Position numbers and translations under genes: made by a program. A model generated the notes under the pieces. The model made no database searches. It had not been told where the DNA came from and saw only the letters and a program-made list of their open reading frames with translations. Positions 18,694-31,925 of a stretch of 64,000 bases of DNA are shown here, in pieces (positions within the stretch are counted from its first letter, which is position 1; every line of letters begins with the position of its first letter). Source of the stretch: Sanghuangporus weigelae (taxonomy: Eukaryota; Basidiomycota; Agaricomycetes; Hymenochaetales; Hymenochaetaceae); the NCBI GenBank assembly GCA_033182465.1, contig CP137320.1, forward strand, positions 2,356,001 through 2,420,000, written 5' to 3'.

Positions 18694-19143
18694 ACTGAGA
18701 GACGCAGATGTATTTCCTGTCCGCAAATAGATGGTAGTTTGGTTGAGAATGAGATGTGAAGTACGTGAAGTGAATACCGTCGATCCCAAATACTACTGGC
18801 ACGCGTCGATCCCGATTGCTTAGAGTCACTGTTGATTGACAAACCATACAATCATACATACGACTCAGGACATGATATATTCTGGTTTCTCTTAGACAGA
18901 CGAATAAAAAGCGCTACAATCGTTTGGTTCTACTTTACATAAAAAAAGACGCGGCCAAAGTTGAAAGGTCGATAGCACGTGAAGAAACGGACAACTAAGG
19001 TTGGGTCGGGTCGGGTCAAGAAGACATGAGGCATGAGGATAAGAAAAACAATGCAAGACAGATCTACACAATGTCCTGATAGCAGTATTGCAAGACATTT
19101 GCCAGTGAGGATGATGGAAAGAGCGGCTCAGATCGCTTGTGCA
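18694..19143. other. Intergenic region between the MGNASSK gene and XPO1
   Basis: 450 bp containing the promoter and 5' leader of the MGNASSK gene and the 3' end of XPO1. Open frames here have no recognisable protein text. No RNA gene was seen. Confidence 0.5.
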
Positions 19144-22100
19144 CTAGATATCTTCGTCCTTGTCTTCAATTTGTGAAGGCTTCAACATGCCAGGAATCCG
19201 CATCGCTGCCTCGCGTTCTTCTTCTGCTTTCCTCTGAGCCTCAGTCTCCTTTTCTTCGAGGAAGAGTTCAGCATTGTCTCCCTGGAATTCTTTCAGAGAA
19301 ATTAGGAAATCGCGTAATGAAAGTTTGAAGCGATTGATATCGCTGTGCAGTTCGCCCAGGCTGACAACAAATGCCTGTACTTGGCCCCTATGCAGAAATC
19401 AGTGTTGATTTTCAGCAAAATAATCTGAGAATCGACATACATTTGCATGTGAGGGAACGCCGACTTCAGCAAATTCGTACAATACTCGAGCAAGAAAACT
19501 GAGTTCGATATATTTGGATCTGGCACTGTTGATGGATCAAACAGTGGCGCCTGGATCTGGTTTGTCTCAACCAGCTGGAACAGGCGGGCAAGCAATAAGC
19601 TTTGCAACTTGAAGCCACTTTTGTGATCAGCGTCCGTCAAGACATAGAAAATATCCTGAGTGATGCTGAGGAAGAATTGTTGGAAGAAAGCGTTCGAAAC
19701 AGTTTGCTCTGCAGCCGCGAAGTTGTTCACAACCTCGAGACAGACTGGATAGCAAAGGGTTAATGTCTGAAACTATAAAGTATCATAAGACTTACGATTC
19801 AGACCCATGTCGGCAATATCTCTCATAGTATGTTTGATAGCCCAGATGATGCTGTCCATAAACATCTTAAATGTCGGAGGAGGTAATCCGAGTAATGCTG
19901 ACGCAAGTTTGTCAGTATAGCTCGGGAATGAAGCTGCATCAGAGACTAACCGGGGAAACAGTTGAGGTTGATAGCTCGTAAGAGCTTGAAGAAACCGACG
20001 CGGTGTTCAGGATACTCCGAAAAGTCCTGATTGATCATACTTAGGGTCGGCTCAAAGACAGCGTCCAATACGGGTGGGACTTGCGGAGTAAGGAGAGGCT
20101 AACATCAAATAGTTAGTACAGAGGTAGCTCATTATGTACCAGAGTCACTTACTCCTAGACGAGAAGTGATCGTAGCCATCACATTGAGAACCTCGGCATC
20201 GCGAGCGGCGGGTACATTTGCAGCATAGTCACCGAGAATGGCATCTAATAATGGAGGAATGAAATTGTTGTAGACAGCATCCAGATCCTCAGCTTTCTTG
20301 ATGTACGTCTCCATCAACTTGAGGATCTCCTTCTTGACCGTCCGCAACTGGCGGACTTTCGGGGTTTTGGTTGCGATTAAGCCTTAAGATAAGTGAGAAA
20401 GATTCATTATCATCAAGAACATCGGATGGGACGATCATCAAGTAATACCTTCCCGTGCAACGGACTCGCTGATGATCCCACTAACAGCTTTGTACAAGCC
20501 CAGCATATCCATGAATATGCGTCCGAGCTGTGGAAGGAAGAAGCTGCCTATTGACTGGCAAGCTGCGACATTCGTTTTCAACACGTTGGCGAGAATTTTG
20601 ATGTTCTCGATACTGCTTAGCACGTCCATGTTCTGCGCTGCCTGCGCCATCAAGGAATCCCACTAGAGAAACGATATGTAAAAGAAACGTTGCATGAGGT
20701 AAAAGGAGTTTACTCACGGCGTTATTTGGCAATTCCATCAACTTGCCAATCAGCTTCTCTTGCTGCGGTTTGTTGGGCTGGGCAGAGATCATATACCCGA
20801 CCGCTTCATAGAACGTATGAACCTGATGAGGCGCGAGATCGACCGTGATACGGTGCAATGACCGGAGAATCTCATCAACAAATGGTTCCGTCTCCCCAGA
20901 TTGTTGCATGACAAAATGCCTTCTGCATTTCTGTGCAATCTTGATGAAAGTATCGCAAGCCATGTCTTGTACACCCTCGTGCGTCTCGTGCATGAACTCG
21001 AATAGCTTGTTCACCACAGTCTTCAAGAATTTCCAATGCGCTTTGAGGAAGCGTGGATATTGGCCGACGATGTACATGATATTGGATGCGACGATGGCCT
21101 TATTGTCCTTACCGCGTTTCATTTCAACAAGACCAAGGAGTTCTTTGATGACAGTCACGAGAAAGCGCTTTTCCGTCTCCTCATCTGTGAACTATCGTCA
21201 ACATGGTGCTGTAACTTGTAGGTCACGAACGTACTCATGGCGCCAGATATCGAACCAATTGCCCAGCAAAGCGTGTTGAGATTATTCCACGACCATTCGG
21301 AACCGTCAACCTGCTTTGCTAGCTTCTCCGTGAGAATGGTTTCGGTGTCAAGTACATCCAAATGAGTCAGGTACACGAGAAGTTCGCGCATTGATTTGTA
21401 TAGAACGATGGTATCGCTCTCCTTCATGAACTCACGGACAACTTCGCCTTCATCGTTCTCGACAACGAGGACCTGAAAGCCTTCAATGTTAGGGGCGGAT
21501 CAACGATCAAGCAAAGTGGTTACTATACCTCTTCAGGTTTGACCATCTTCTCAATGACGACTAGTCGGAGGTTGGAAAGCACATCGCTGTAGATGTTCTT
21601 TCGCAATGACATGGTACTGAGCATCGAGGAGTTTCCCAGGTTGAGTCCCATAAGCAATCCCGAATCACCTATTGGCAAGCTCTGCAGTTCTTCGTAGAGC
21701 TCGGCGACTAGTTTTAGCCAATACTCAAGACAGATTTTGAATATCTCCCGTTCATCGACCTGTGAAATCTTGACCATGTATAGATGTGCATTCAAAAGAA
21801 CATCCCTATTCTGTTCGGTTTCCACCGCACGTAAGTGATTCGACAGGAAATTGGTCAGGAATAGAGCGAGATTTAACACGAGTTCCTGGCCAGAGTCATT
21901 TGCATTCGCATATGCCTCAGCGATATTGGTATTAGGAGGAATCATGCGGTTGATAGAGGTCATGACCATTGCAAATAGAATGACGAATTTCGGATCGTAT
22001 TCTGGGCCAACGTTTAAGGCAGCGATTTCTGCCAAGCACTTCAATGTGACGTTACGGAACTCGGAAACCTCGAGGAACTGTACATGCATATTAGACGTTG

Positions 22101-23185
22101 ATCCATATAACTATGCAAAACGAACTCACTCTCGTCATAAGCAAATCGATGATAGTTGTCTCAAAGATGTATCCAAGGGGGATCCAATTCAAGAATCGAA
22201 GGAGGGTCTCCAAGGTTGCCTTTATAAGTGATGTCTTTTGTGCCTCCTCCAAGATTTCCGAGCAGAGCTTGAAGATTTCCGAGAACTCTCCGCACATTTG
22301 GTTCTTCAAATTCTTCGTCTTCGCTTGAGTCATCTGCTCTGCCGAAAAATCAAAGATCTCTTCCGACAAGAGCTTGAGAATGACCATGTTATTCTCGCAA
22401 AGCGACAGATTCGTCTTTGATGATTCAACAAGCTCAGGGATAAAAGTTGGCCAATTGTGCGGCCATTCTTGCTTCAAGATCTTCTGGAAGTTAGAAGACG
22501 GAATCAAATACAGCAAGGAAACCATTATTCACCTGAACAAGCGCCAAGTTAAGCTTGTTGACGTATGACTTCTCCTTCCGCAAACTTTGTTCATCTGAAG
22601 AGACCTTAACCACTACGCCCACGATGAAGTTGCGAATTCCTTTGTATCAACAACGATGATAGTCAGGCTTCGCGATCATGACATCAGTAGGAACGACTGA
22701 CCTTGTCTTTGGCCCTCTGGTAACACTTTCCATCGAGTCTGCACGAGCTTTTCTAATATCTGCAAGCCTATATACTGAGAACACAATAAATTGAGCATTT
22801 CCCTGTTCATTGCCAAGAAGCGGATTAGTAAACGTACCTTGGATTGTTGGAATGATGAGCGGTCCAGAATATCAGGCACACGAGTCCAAGAGTCGGGATG
22901 TTCCTCGAACTGTGTTAAAACGCGTTGTGCCATTTGTTGCTGGAACATCCAAGCCGCACAGCATTAGACCATTCACCATCTTCTTTGAGTTCGCAGAAAC
23001 CACATACTTCATTCCCGGAGCCCGAATAGAATGTCATCACAACGCGATCGAGGAGCTCTACATCGAAAGGCTCGCGAGAAAAGTCCAGAAGTGCCTGTGG
23101 ATTGGAAATCAGCGTAATGAACGGTGGGCGGCCTGACGCATTCAGGCAACGTTCGCAAGACCCATGGATGCAGACGAACCTCCAT
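19144..23185 (-). CDS. XPO1: Exportin-1 (CRM1), nuclear export receptor
   Basis: The major RanGTP-dependent nuclear export receptor for leucine-rich NES cargo. It is a HEAT-repeat importin-beta protein. The best start is ATG 23185-23183, with a 6-base first exon spliced to [19 protein letters not shown]. Then come [56 protein letters not shown] and [16 protein letters not shown] (CRIME domain), [40 protein letters not shown], and the C-terminal [31 protein letters not shown] and the acidic end, over more than ten exons. At the position of human Cys528 (NES groove, target of leptomycin B) the text is [14 protein letters not shown], so Val (codon 21126-21128) replaces Cys. The gene looks intact, and the small first exon is the least certain part. 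Confidence 0.95.
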
Positions 23186-24670
23186 GATTACGATGCACGC
23201 GAATTACGCGTTTTTATGGTCTATTTTACTGTCAATGTTAGCAACGCCGTGCCCAAAGGTGGCTAAGATGACGAGTAGAGCGCGCGAACGTTGAAGAGGA
23301 TGAAGATGAGGGTTGAGGGCCACGAAACGTGACCAAGCCAAAGCCGATTGGTGATCTCCATCCAAATTAGGAAATCAGATAAATCTCCGATGACGCGCTA
23401 TTTCGGACTTCGTAAGTACCTTACACCGCACGGTCATGGACTCGACCAACTTTGAAATATGAAGGCGGCATAACAAGAAATTATCTATAGCACAGTATGA
23501 TTACAGCTTCCGGGGCAGCAATTCTAATAGGTATCGAGAGCAACTATTGGCCCAAGAAATCGTTCGATAGAATTCAAATAGCGTCCTGCTTCCTTTGCGC
23601 TTCCTGGCTTTCCCGTGCGGACTGACCAACAAACCGTCGTTGCAGTCTTCGATAAAGAAAATGGGCTCTTAACATTCGTTGCAGCACGTCACCGAACCGG
23701 CCGGGAGAAATAATATCGCTATTGCATTTGTTACTGTAAGAACTGTAAGTTATATATGGACGAAGATCCCTTTGGGGAAAAAACTCACAGATGAGTTGCT
23801 TTCATGCGATGGTACAAAATGTGTAGCTTTTCTGGCCTGTCTCTTCGTCGATAGGTATATCACCGGAGCTTTTGCCCCCTGCCTGGGCTGAAACGTCTGA
23901 GTTGGCGATAAGAAAACTATCGTTCGTGATAAAGACGTCCATCCGTTCGTTTAGGTGACAAGTCTCAAAATGAGCGAGCGTGAGTGATGGCTACCACCAG
24001 GGCGTGCTTGCATCTGTGAGATAGACGTTTTCTGGTTTTATGCACGATATTGACGGGAGCGTAGCCAGGAAGATGCAAGATGCAAAACAATAACGTCGCC
24101 AAAGTTCGGCAATGCTTGATCATGCTTGATTGAGTCAATCACTTTCTTATTGTCAAGCTCAAACACGCCTGATTAAGAAGGTAACGCTTGCGAGGCAAAG
24201 CCGGTTAAGCGGCAGCACTTTGATGAAGATATCGACGTGAACATAGTTGTGTGTGTAATCAGGGAGCATGTCATTCATCATTGCATAACTTGGTGTCCTA
24301 AGTCTCTTTATACCTTCATCAAAAGCCAGTCAATCTCGGCAGAGTCACGACTCCAGAAATGAAACCTCTTCTGGAGCCATGGGTGGAAAGCGCCATCCAA
24401 CAGATGATTCTATGTAACGATTGCTTGGAAGGACCGAAGAGGAAGCAAATAGCGAGCGCGATCTTAGACTCTTGTTTCTTCTCTGAGTGGTGACTGTAGC
24501 CTTCTGAACAACGTTGTCGGTCAGTATCACGGATCACGTGCACATCAACTTTGAAGACATCCTCTACTGAAACTTCATGTTCTTCTCCATCGATTCGCCC
24601 TGTGCCCATTCTTGCACAAAATCTTTGTGCAGGGCCCAGCCTCAATTCGGCTTATCCACTCAGCGTAATC
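23186..24670. other. Long intergenic region upstream of XPO1 and the SmgGDS-like gene
   Basis: About 1.5 kb between divergent genes, presumably holding both promoters. Open frames (for example 24319-24645 minus, 23679-23891 plus) show no protein-like text. No tRNA, TIR or LTR was recognised. Confidence 0.5.
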
Positions 24671-27295
24671 ATGGCAGTTGCACAATCAACGGCTAGTGCC
24701 AGCTCTCGCGCGTCGCGTGAGCTGGGCGATCTCCTCGCAAGCATCGAAGTCCATGGTGACTGGTCTGTTGTTGAGAGCACTGCGCGGTCCCTTGCTAATG
24801 CGCTTAGAACTAGAGGTGGTCCATGTATGATTGATGCTTCAGAGACTCATGCTTTCATGCTAATTACGACTTATTCGCTGACCGGCTACTTGATTCAGTG
24901 GACGAACATACAGCTCTAGGGAAGACTCTGCTCCCTCAAACAATCAGTTCACTCCTCAAGACTGCGCTTGAAGGATCTCGTATTCCAGACGATGCACGCG
25001 CGCCAGCCGTTCTGGAGCTCCTTCGAGTCAGCGCGAATCTTTGTATGGATCACGGTGCGTGCCTAGTTGTATGCAACTACATTTACATTTACAATTGGTG
25101 CAGACGAGAATCGCGGTCATCTTCTAGATGTCAACTTTCCTGAAACGGTTGTTATGCTGTTGGAAGGATATGCCGAGCTTCTTCCTCAAAGTCCCTCCAG
25201 CGACCCTCTACCCCTCTCTGATGTACATCTGAAGATCATCAGAACTGCAGTTGGCGCCCTACTGAATCTCAGCCTTGGATACGGTTAGTCATGAGGAATG
25301 TCGGTAATATTTGGATCTAACTCTATCCGCAGAACCTATTCAGAAGCGTCTTATTGCTCTTGAAGTCCCAGAGACGCTGTTACGCTTGTCAATAGCAGTA
25401 TATCCTCCTGGATCTTGGCTTTCAGTAAAGGGAACTGAATCATCTCCTATAAATGCGGAGAGTTGGCTGATCCGAAAGGTCATAACGGACTGGACATGGA
25501 GAACTATCTCTGGACTGAAAGATAATCGTGAGCGTCCTTTCCTGTTTTAAGCGCCCGCGCGTCTAATAGTTTTTATTGTTGTTCCCGAAACGGAACTTGC
25601 AGAATCACAACCGTCTTTTTTCGGAACAGATATGTTGCCTTATCTTGTGTCCCCTTTGAAAGTTTTCGTTCCATCATTTCCATCACCAAGAAATCCGCTA
25701 TATTCCGACCCAGATGCTCGTAATCCTTTACTCGCAACCGATGTCGAGGTACTCGAGGAAGTCTGCCAGCTGATAGAGGGAATGACTATGGATATTGAGG
25801 ATGTTCGACTCGATCTCGCCAGAGGCATAGCGGAGAATGAGGAGCCGCCATGTCTGGCGCTCATGCTAGACTTTATCGAGTCAGCGGAATATTTACCGTT
25901 CTGGGAGGAACACGACCTGCCGACCGAAGAAGTTAATCGATGGAAACGCGCGGTTGATTTCTGTAAGACTGCTGTCATAAGATCAGTCGTCGAAGTTGCT
26001 GGTGAAGATGGTAATTTAGACGTATTGTGGAACGACGTTTTGCAGGAGAGCGCCTTCGTTTCCCGCTTGTTGAGCTGGTTACAAGCAACACAGTCGCATG
26101 ATGACCTTGTTATCTGTGCGACTCTTAGTCTGGGAAACTTGGTAAGGCAAGGTATGGCGCCAATCAAAGAATAATTGCAATATTTAGCTTCTTAATTTCT
26201 TTATAACAGAGAACCGCTCGATTGTTCTAGTAAAGGAGCCCATATCAATTACTCCCCACCTTGTAAAACGTCTGATACCGTCCACGGATATCAAGGTTAA
26301 ACACGGTATTATAGGGCTCCTGAAACATCTTGCACAAAGCCCATCAATTCGTGGAATCCTTGGCGATGCACAAGTCCTCCGGGCTCTTCGTACGTGCGAA
26401 GTCTTCAGCGACAAGGCTGACGTCGCGGAACCCGTGCAGATGTCCGCAATTAACTTGGCGAAATATTTGTGCACGAACAATGGTAACCTTAATCCTTTTG
26501 GGCAACTTTGTTCCTTCGTTAATACTTTGCTAGTGACAAATTCCATAGCCTGCGTTCTGGACAAGAACAATGAAGATTTGTCTGCTTCGTGTCTTAATCA
26601 GGTACTGGCTCTTTCACGGCGTTCGGACGCGGTACATGTGAAGAGCGAGGGTGCTCGCGTGTTGGTGAATGTCATCAAGTCGTTGTGCTCGAGTTCAGGG
26701 GATCTGCACGATTCTCGAAGGCAAGAGGCGATCAAGTCGGTCACTAATCTTGAATCTGCAACCATACTCGCGCAAATGCTTGGACGCAGCACTCGAAGTT
26801 CCAAGCACGTGATTCTCCTCAATGAATCAATCTTTAGCATGTGCCTTCTCGCACTTCAGCCAAATGGAGGTGAGTCGCTGTAAAAGCGTACGCAAGAAAC
26901 TCCATTCTCTAACGTTCTCGAAAGCTTTGTGTGTCCTTGACGCCGTTGTTGCCGAGTTACCGAAGGAAGTCAATCCTTCCTCACGACAGAACAGTCTCAA
27001 CGCATACCCAGGGAATGATCTTTCCTCCCCTGTTACCGATCCCAGGACAGCTCTTGATGCACTTGCGATGATCCTCAAGAACCCAGATGGAAGATTCCCT
27101 CCAGAATTACGTGCAAATCTTTGCCAGCTATTCGGAGAGTTAGGGCGCGAAAGTCCGAAGACAAGATCAGGCGGTCGAGAAGTTGAAGTAGGGAGGGTTC
27201 GCGCTGCAACCCGGTCGACTCTGGAAGCAATCCAAAGCACGCCAGACTCGCTTGTACTGAGCGTTGCAGCTCGCAAAGCTCTAGAGGCTTGGTGA
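24671..27295 (+). CDS. SmgGDS/RAP1GDS1-like armadillo-repeat protein
   Basis: Starts MAVAQSTASASSRASRELGD and ends ALEAW-TGA, over about eight exons with short GT-AG introns. Exons carry helical ARM-type text such as LLKTALEGSRIPDDARAPAVLELLRVSANLC, TAVGALLNLSLGYG, LVICATLSLGNLVRQ, ITPHLVKRLI and VKHGIIGLLKHLAQSP, and ARVLVNVIKSLCSS. In RAP1GDS1 such repeats bind prenylated, polybasic small GTPases and act as exchange factor or chaperone in the cytosol. LxxLLxNLS-like repeats and the pattern of GDS-like fungal proteins support the call. Another ARM-repeat protein remains possible. Confidence 0.65.
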
Positions 27296-27669
27296 CATTA
27301 TCGACGTTATCCTAAATCGGAACTTGGATGGAAATTGAATATCTGACATGAAGAGACGAGACTTGACTGTCTAATGTCCTAACGAAATGTATCAACGTTT
27401 AAATAGTACCACGTGTATTGGAGGATGTAGATGTACGTTTAGTTCTGTGGCAGGCGGAATCTATCTTGTGATTGGTCTAGACGGCCGGTTTGCATGTGTT
27501 TGATCGGCGCATCATCCTGCATATGCACCTGATAACTTCCTGAATTCCCGCTTAGCCCGCATAACTCCTCTGTACTATCCTCAGTTTTCTATCTCAACAG
27601 CGAAAACGGCGTGGTACATAAAAGTGCTCGAGGAAGCGTTGAAATCGATAGCTTCAATTGGTTGAACGA
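27296..27669. other. Intergenic, promoter of isomerase copy A
   Basis: 374 bp between the armadillo gene stop and the ATG of isomerase A. No other feature recognised. Confidence 0.5.
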
Positions 27670-29034
27670 ATGAGCACGTTAACGACCGATGTTTCTGGGG
27701 GCATCGCCACTTTAACGTTCAATCAACCCGAAACACTAAACGTTATTACTTCAGAAGGTCAGTCCAGATCTGACAACAAACGTTTTTGAGCGATAACTGT
27801 GGCTAGCCTCAGTGCTTATCACTGAAATTATAATTTTGACCAGATTACACTGTGCTTGCAGAAGAGCTGCGTAGAATTGATACTCGGGATGATGTCGTAG
27901 TAACACTTCTTCAAGGCACGTGGCCTTAAAAATTTGACGCTCTCTTTACACCAAAAACTATATGAAGGGAGCTTCTGGACTCTGGCACTAATGAACTTCT
28001 GACTATTGATAGCTACCGGAAGATGGTTTTGCGCGTATGTTGGAATATTCTCAGTCGAAAACCTTACCTGAGTATCATCAAGTGGAACGGACGTAAAACC
28101 ACAAGGGCAAAATTACGAGTCCTTGGTGACAGTAACAGATAACTTCGTCGGGCGAGTAGTGCGGCCAAATACAGATGTCAATAGAGCGGTACGTTTCTTT
28201 CATATCGGTGTTCATAGTTTTACATTAGCCTATCTCCTGTATTCCTGCCTGCAGTTATATTCACATAGCAAGGTTCTCGTTGCTGCTCTCAATGGTCCTG
28301 TAATGAGTAGGTAGGCAACAGTTTGCAATCCCAGAGTACTGATTTGTTTCTGCAGGGATTGCAACAGGTGCAATGAGATCTGTATAAAATGAACTTCAAT
28401 CTAACCTTCGCTCAGCTTTCTTAGGGCATTTCGATTTCATCTATTGCGTTTCTGACACTTGGTTATTCGTTCCTTTTTCATTTCTAGGCAAGTATCATCT
28501 GGAAGCTGCAACGGTCGATTCTGATATCGTAGTAGGGATTATCTCTGAAGCTGGCTCTAGCGTCAGCTTCGTGAATCGAAGTCAGTTGCTTTTGTTTCTC
28601 TGTACTAGAATTGTCTTATCAGATTTTAACAGTGGGGTTGTCGAAAGCGAATGAAGCTCTTATATTTGGCAAGAAGATCGAAGCAGAGGAACTTCTAGCT
28701 TGTGGGTTCGTAAAGTGCGTACACAATCTATCTAGACTTCAGATTTTCCGAGCCAGAGTTTTGAGCACATCACTGTAGGAAAATTTTCCCGAGGCAAAGC
28801 TGCGAGTCGTTTCATGCTGCTGTCCGAAAACATTTGGAGGGACAACTTGAAGGTCTTGACCCAACCGCAGTCCTAAAGATCAAGGAACTTATTCAGTACG
28901 GGATCAACGAGAAGAATTCGAAAGACGGGACAAATCTACGCGAAAGTTTTGCTCAAGCAGAACGCTTTGCGAGCGGAGTCCCTATGGAACGATTCTTCAA
29001 GGTCGCAACGAAAGAAATCAAGCACAAACTTTAG
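27670..29034 (+). CDS. Peroxisomal enoyl-CoA isomerase/hydratase-like protein, copy A
   Basis: Crotonase-fold protein in many short exons, aligned exon by exon to copy B (51001-52342). Key text is GGIATLTFNQPETLN, EELRRIDTRDDVVVTLLQ, the first oxyanion-hole segment TGRWFCAGTDVK, VLVAALNGPVM, LGHFDFIYC, and ISEAGSSVSFVNR, whose Glu matches the catalytic Glu of yeast Eci1. The C-terminus is KHKL; HKL ends yeast Dci1 and serves as a non-standard PTS1 signal, so peroxisomal fatty-acid oxidation is likely. Two introns appear to use GC donors (CAAG|GCACGT near 27916 and CTAG|GCAAGT near 28489) where copy B has GT. After GPVM, the last exon base is A where copy B has G, giving Arg instead of Gly next to the second oxyanion site. 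Activity may be reduced. Confidence 0.82.
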
Positions 29035-29208
29035 CATCATTAGCTTTCACTCAGAGCCTGTTTGGTACCGTAGGTTAGATGGCGGATAACGGAGGATAGT
29101 GGAATAGCATATTCCCGGTGTTTTCCATAGCCGAGCAAACCCAGTTCTCACGAGTTAGGCCGCATGTCACAATGTGACATATATTAGTCAGGTTCATGTA
29201 GATCAGTT

Positions 29209-30524
29209 GTGTCTCGTTCATTCATGGCACGACAAAAAACCAGAAAATCAAAAACTCGCCAAACAAAAAATGCTGCAATCCAAGCTACTGCAGCAGCTGC
29301 TACTGTCATCTCACAGATAGTCATTCCTAGGCTTCTTCCTATGCTTATGAATACTAGTATCCGAAATGGGCAATCTTACATCAAAGAGCTTCTCAAAGGT
29401 CATCCACTTCGATTTCATAACAAGTTTGGCATGTCGAAGCACGTATTCTGCAATCTTGCAAATGAATTATTCAACTACACTTGTTTCAACCATACAAAGC
29501 ACTTGTCAATGGCAGAACAACTGGCAATTTTCCTGTCATTCTACAGAACTGGTAATGGTTTTCGTCATCTTCAGGAGGATTTTCAGCATAGCACATATAC
29601 TATTTCAAGGTAAATGAGAACAGTGGATACACATACATGTCTGACAGATATATTATTATAGAGTTGTGCATACCATTTTGGGCTGTATACTTGAACCAAC
29701 ATTCTACACACGCTACGTCCATCTCCCCAATCCAGACAAAGTCCCTCCTGAAATTCAAGACAATAGACAATTCTTTCCTTTCTTCAAGGACTGTCTAGGT
29801 GCAGTTGACGGTACTCACATTGAAGCATGTGTTCCCTCTCTTGAGCATGGGCGTTACCGAGATCGGAAAGGTGGACTAACACAAAATGTTCTGGCAGCTT
29901 GTACATTTGACCTGTGCTTCTGCTACGTGCTTGCCAGATGGGAAGGGAGTGCTGGAGATGGCCGTGTTTTTGAGTCAGCACGTGCAAATGACTTCGCTAT
30001 ACCAGCAGGAAAATATTACCTTGCTGACGCTGGGTTCCCATCCCGACCCAACCTTCTTGTACCATATCGCAGTGTACGATATCATCTGAAAGAATGGGGA
30101 TCAGCCAATGTACAGTACGCATTTGATACAATTACCTATCCGGCTTTCTCTTACAGAATATGTTAGGCTGAAAAATAAAGAAGAAATATTCAACCTTTGG
30201 CATGTGAAGGCTCGGAATGTTATTGAAAGAATTTTTGGAGTAGCAGAACGTCGTTTTGGACTGCTTACAGCTTCACCAGAATTTGACGCAACAACACAAG
30301 CTAAGATAGTCTTAGCTCTATGTTGCCTGCATAACATCATTTGACTCTACAAACCATCTGAAGATGAGAACGAAGGCGTAGACATGCCAACAGATCACCA
30401 ACCATATGAAGATTTCGGAGCAAATGTTTCTGCAGCGGAGCAGGACGAAGCAAACAGACATCGGGATAACATAGCAAGTGACATGTGGAGGTTCTACCAG
30501 GATTATCGAGCTGGTCGGTGTTGA
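29209..30524 (+). pseudogene. Harbinger DDE transposase, probably inactive
   Basis: Exon 1 (29209-29611) begins MSRSFMARQKTRKSK and carries the helical N-terminal domain (HLSMAEQLAIFLSFYRTGNGFRHLQEDF). After a GT-AG intron, exon 2 has the catalytic residues: Asp in DCLGAVDGTHIEA, Asp in YLADAGFPSRPNLL and Glu in ARNVIERIFGVAERRFG. The frame carrying the Glu is offset from the one carrying the two Asp around 30113-30170 with no clean intron to join them. A TGA (near 30342) follows CCLHNII, where related proteins continue. The C-terminal text (LYKPSEDENEGVD, DMWRFYQDYRAGR) remains readable. It is probably decayed, with one frame problem and one stop. Confidence 0.85.
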
Positions 30525-30529
30525 ATAGG

Positions 30530-31925
30530 TGCTCCATTTTGCAAGTACAACCATTGCATGATTGGGTTCAACACTGTCTCCAAGTGCTTCTGACGGTCGT
30601 CGTACTCCTATTTTGTAACCTGCTGTTGGCATCCAGCCAGATGATCGTCCCGTGGATAGCATCCTTGAACTCCTTCAGCCTGCTCTTGCCGTCCTCGGAA
30701 GACTCGAACTTCGACTTGACCTTCTCATCGTCAATCAAATTACACAGGTTGTAGGCGAACGATTCAAGACCGTTCTTCAAGGCGATACGAGCAAACTCAG
30801 CATCATCTTCAGCCTTCAATTGCTCGGCCTTCTTGACCGTGCGCTCAATGTCCTCCTTCAGCGGTCAACCCTTGTCGTTCGTGATGATGATACGGTTCGA
30901 CTTGCCGGTCGTCTTGTCCGAGGCAGAAACATTCAGGATATCATTTGCATGGATATCGAGCGTACCTTCAATTTGCGGAACACCACGGGACACAGGAGGG
31001 ATACTAGTGAGCTCGAACTTGCCGAGCAGGTTGTTGTCCTTCGTACGTGCACGCTCACCCTCGTAGATCCGGACGAGCACGCCAGGCTGGTTGTCAGCGT
31101 ACATGGAATGGATCTCTGACTTCTTCGTAGGGACTGTCATGTTATGCTTGATCAGCGTGGTCATGACACCACCAGCGGACTCGATACCGAGTGACAGAGG
31201 GGCGACATTGAGCAAGAGGAGGTCTCGGGTCTTCCTTCTCTGAGGTGTCACCCTTCAGGATAGCAGCCTGGACGGCATCACCGTACACGACAGCCTCATC
31301 TGGGTTGATAGACATGGCTCCTTGCCATTGAAGAAGCCAGACACAAGTTTGACAATACGCAGCATACAGGTGGAATGACAGACAAGGACGATCTCGTGGA
31401 TGCCAGCGATCTTGGAGTCCTGGAGAACCTTCCCGGAATCGAGCACAGGCGATCGAGGTGTAGAAGTCGATACTCTCCTGGAGTGAGCTGATCTCGAAAT
31501 CTTGATAGCTGTCTGCACAGCGACGACAGGGTACACTTCGCACGCTCACAGTGGCATGGAATCGGCGAAGAGCATGCGGGTTCGATAAGAGATCTATGAA
31601 AAATCGGCGCCAGTACCATGACCGTACATCAGTGGAATCAAGAATGCATACCCTTCTTGTTCTTGCGCTCGAACTCCTGAACGAAGTGGCCTACGAGGTA
31701 GATCAAGTTCTCACCACCCGAATGAGTGTTCTCGGCAGAGGCCTTGACTTCGAAGATACCCTCCTCAATGCTCTCCAACACTTCGCCGAGAAGGAGGACA
31801 TTGCGTTCGCCCAGGACATTCTTGCCAAGACCGTACACGATAGCAGCTGCACTGGGCTCATTGATGATTCAGAGTACGTTGAGATCAGAGGTGACACTAG
31901 CATCTTTCATTGCGCAAGGTGTGAG
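30530..31925 (-). pseudogene. Cytosolic Hsp70 (SSA-type) gene fragment, decayed
   Basis: Read on the minus strand from about 31925 down. The ATPase domain shows [70 protein letters not shown] and [20 protein letters not shown]. The substrate domain shows [59 protein letters not shown] and [17 protein letters not shown]. The lid shows ARIALKNGLESFAYNL and, in another frame, EYDDRQKHLETVLNPIMQW. It corresponds to roughly residues 150-590 of a normal 640-650. Both ends are missing, several frame changes occur, and the DLGGGTFDVS phosphate loop is lost. No intron is evident. Left border coincides with the insert border. Confidence 0.92.

Noticed and set aside
24319-24645. 108-codon minus ORF upstream of the armadillo gene
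   Set aside because: No family resemblance and no supporting neighbours; probably chance.
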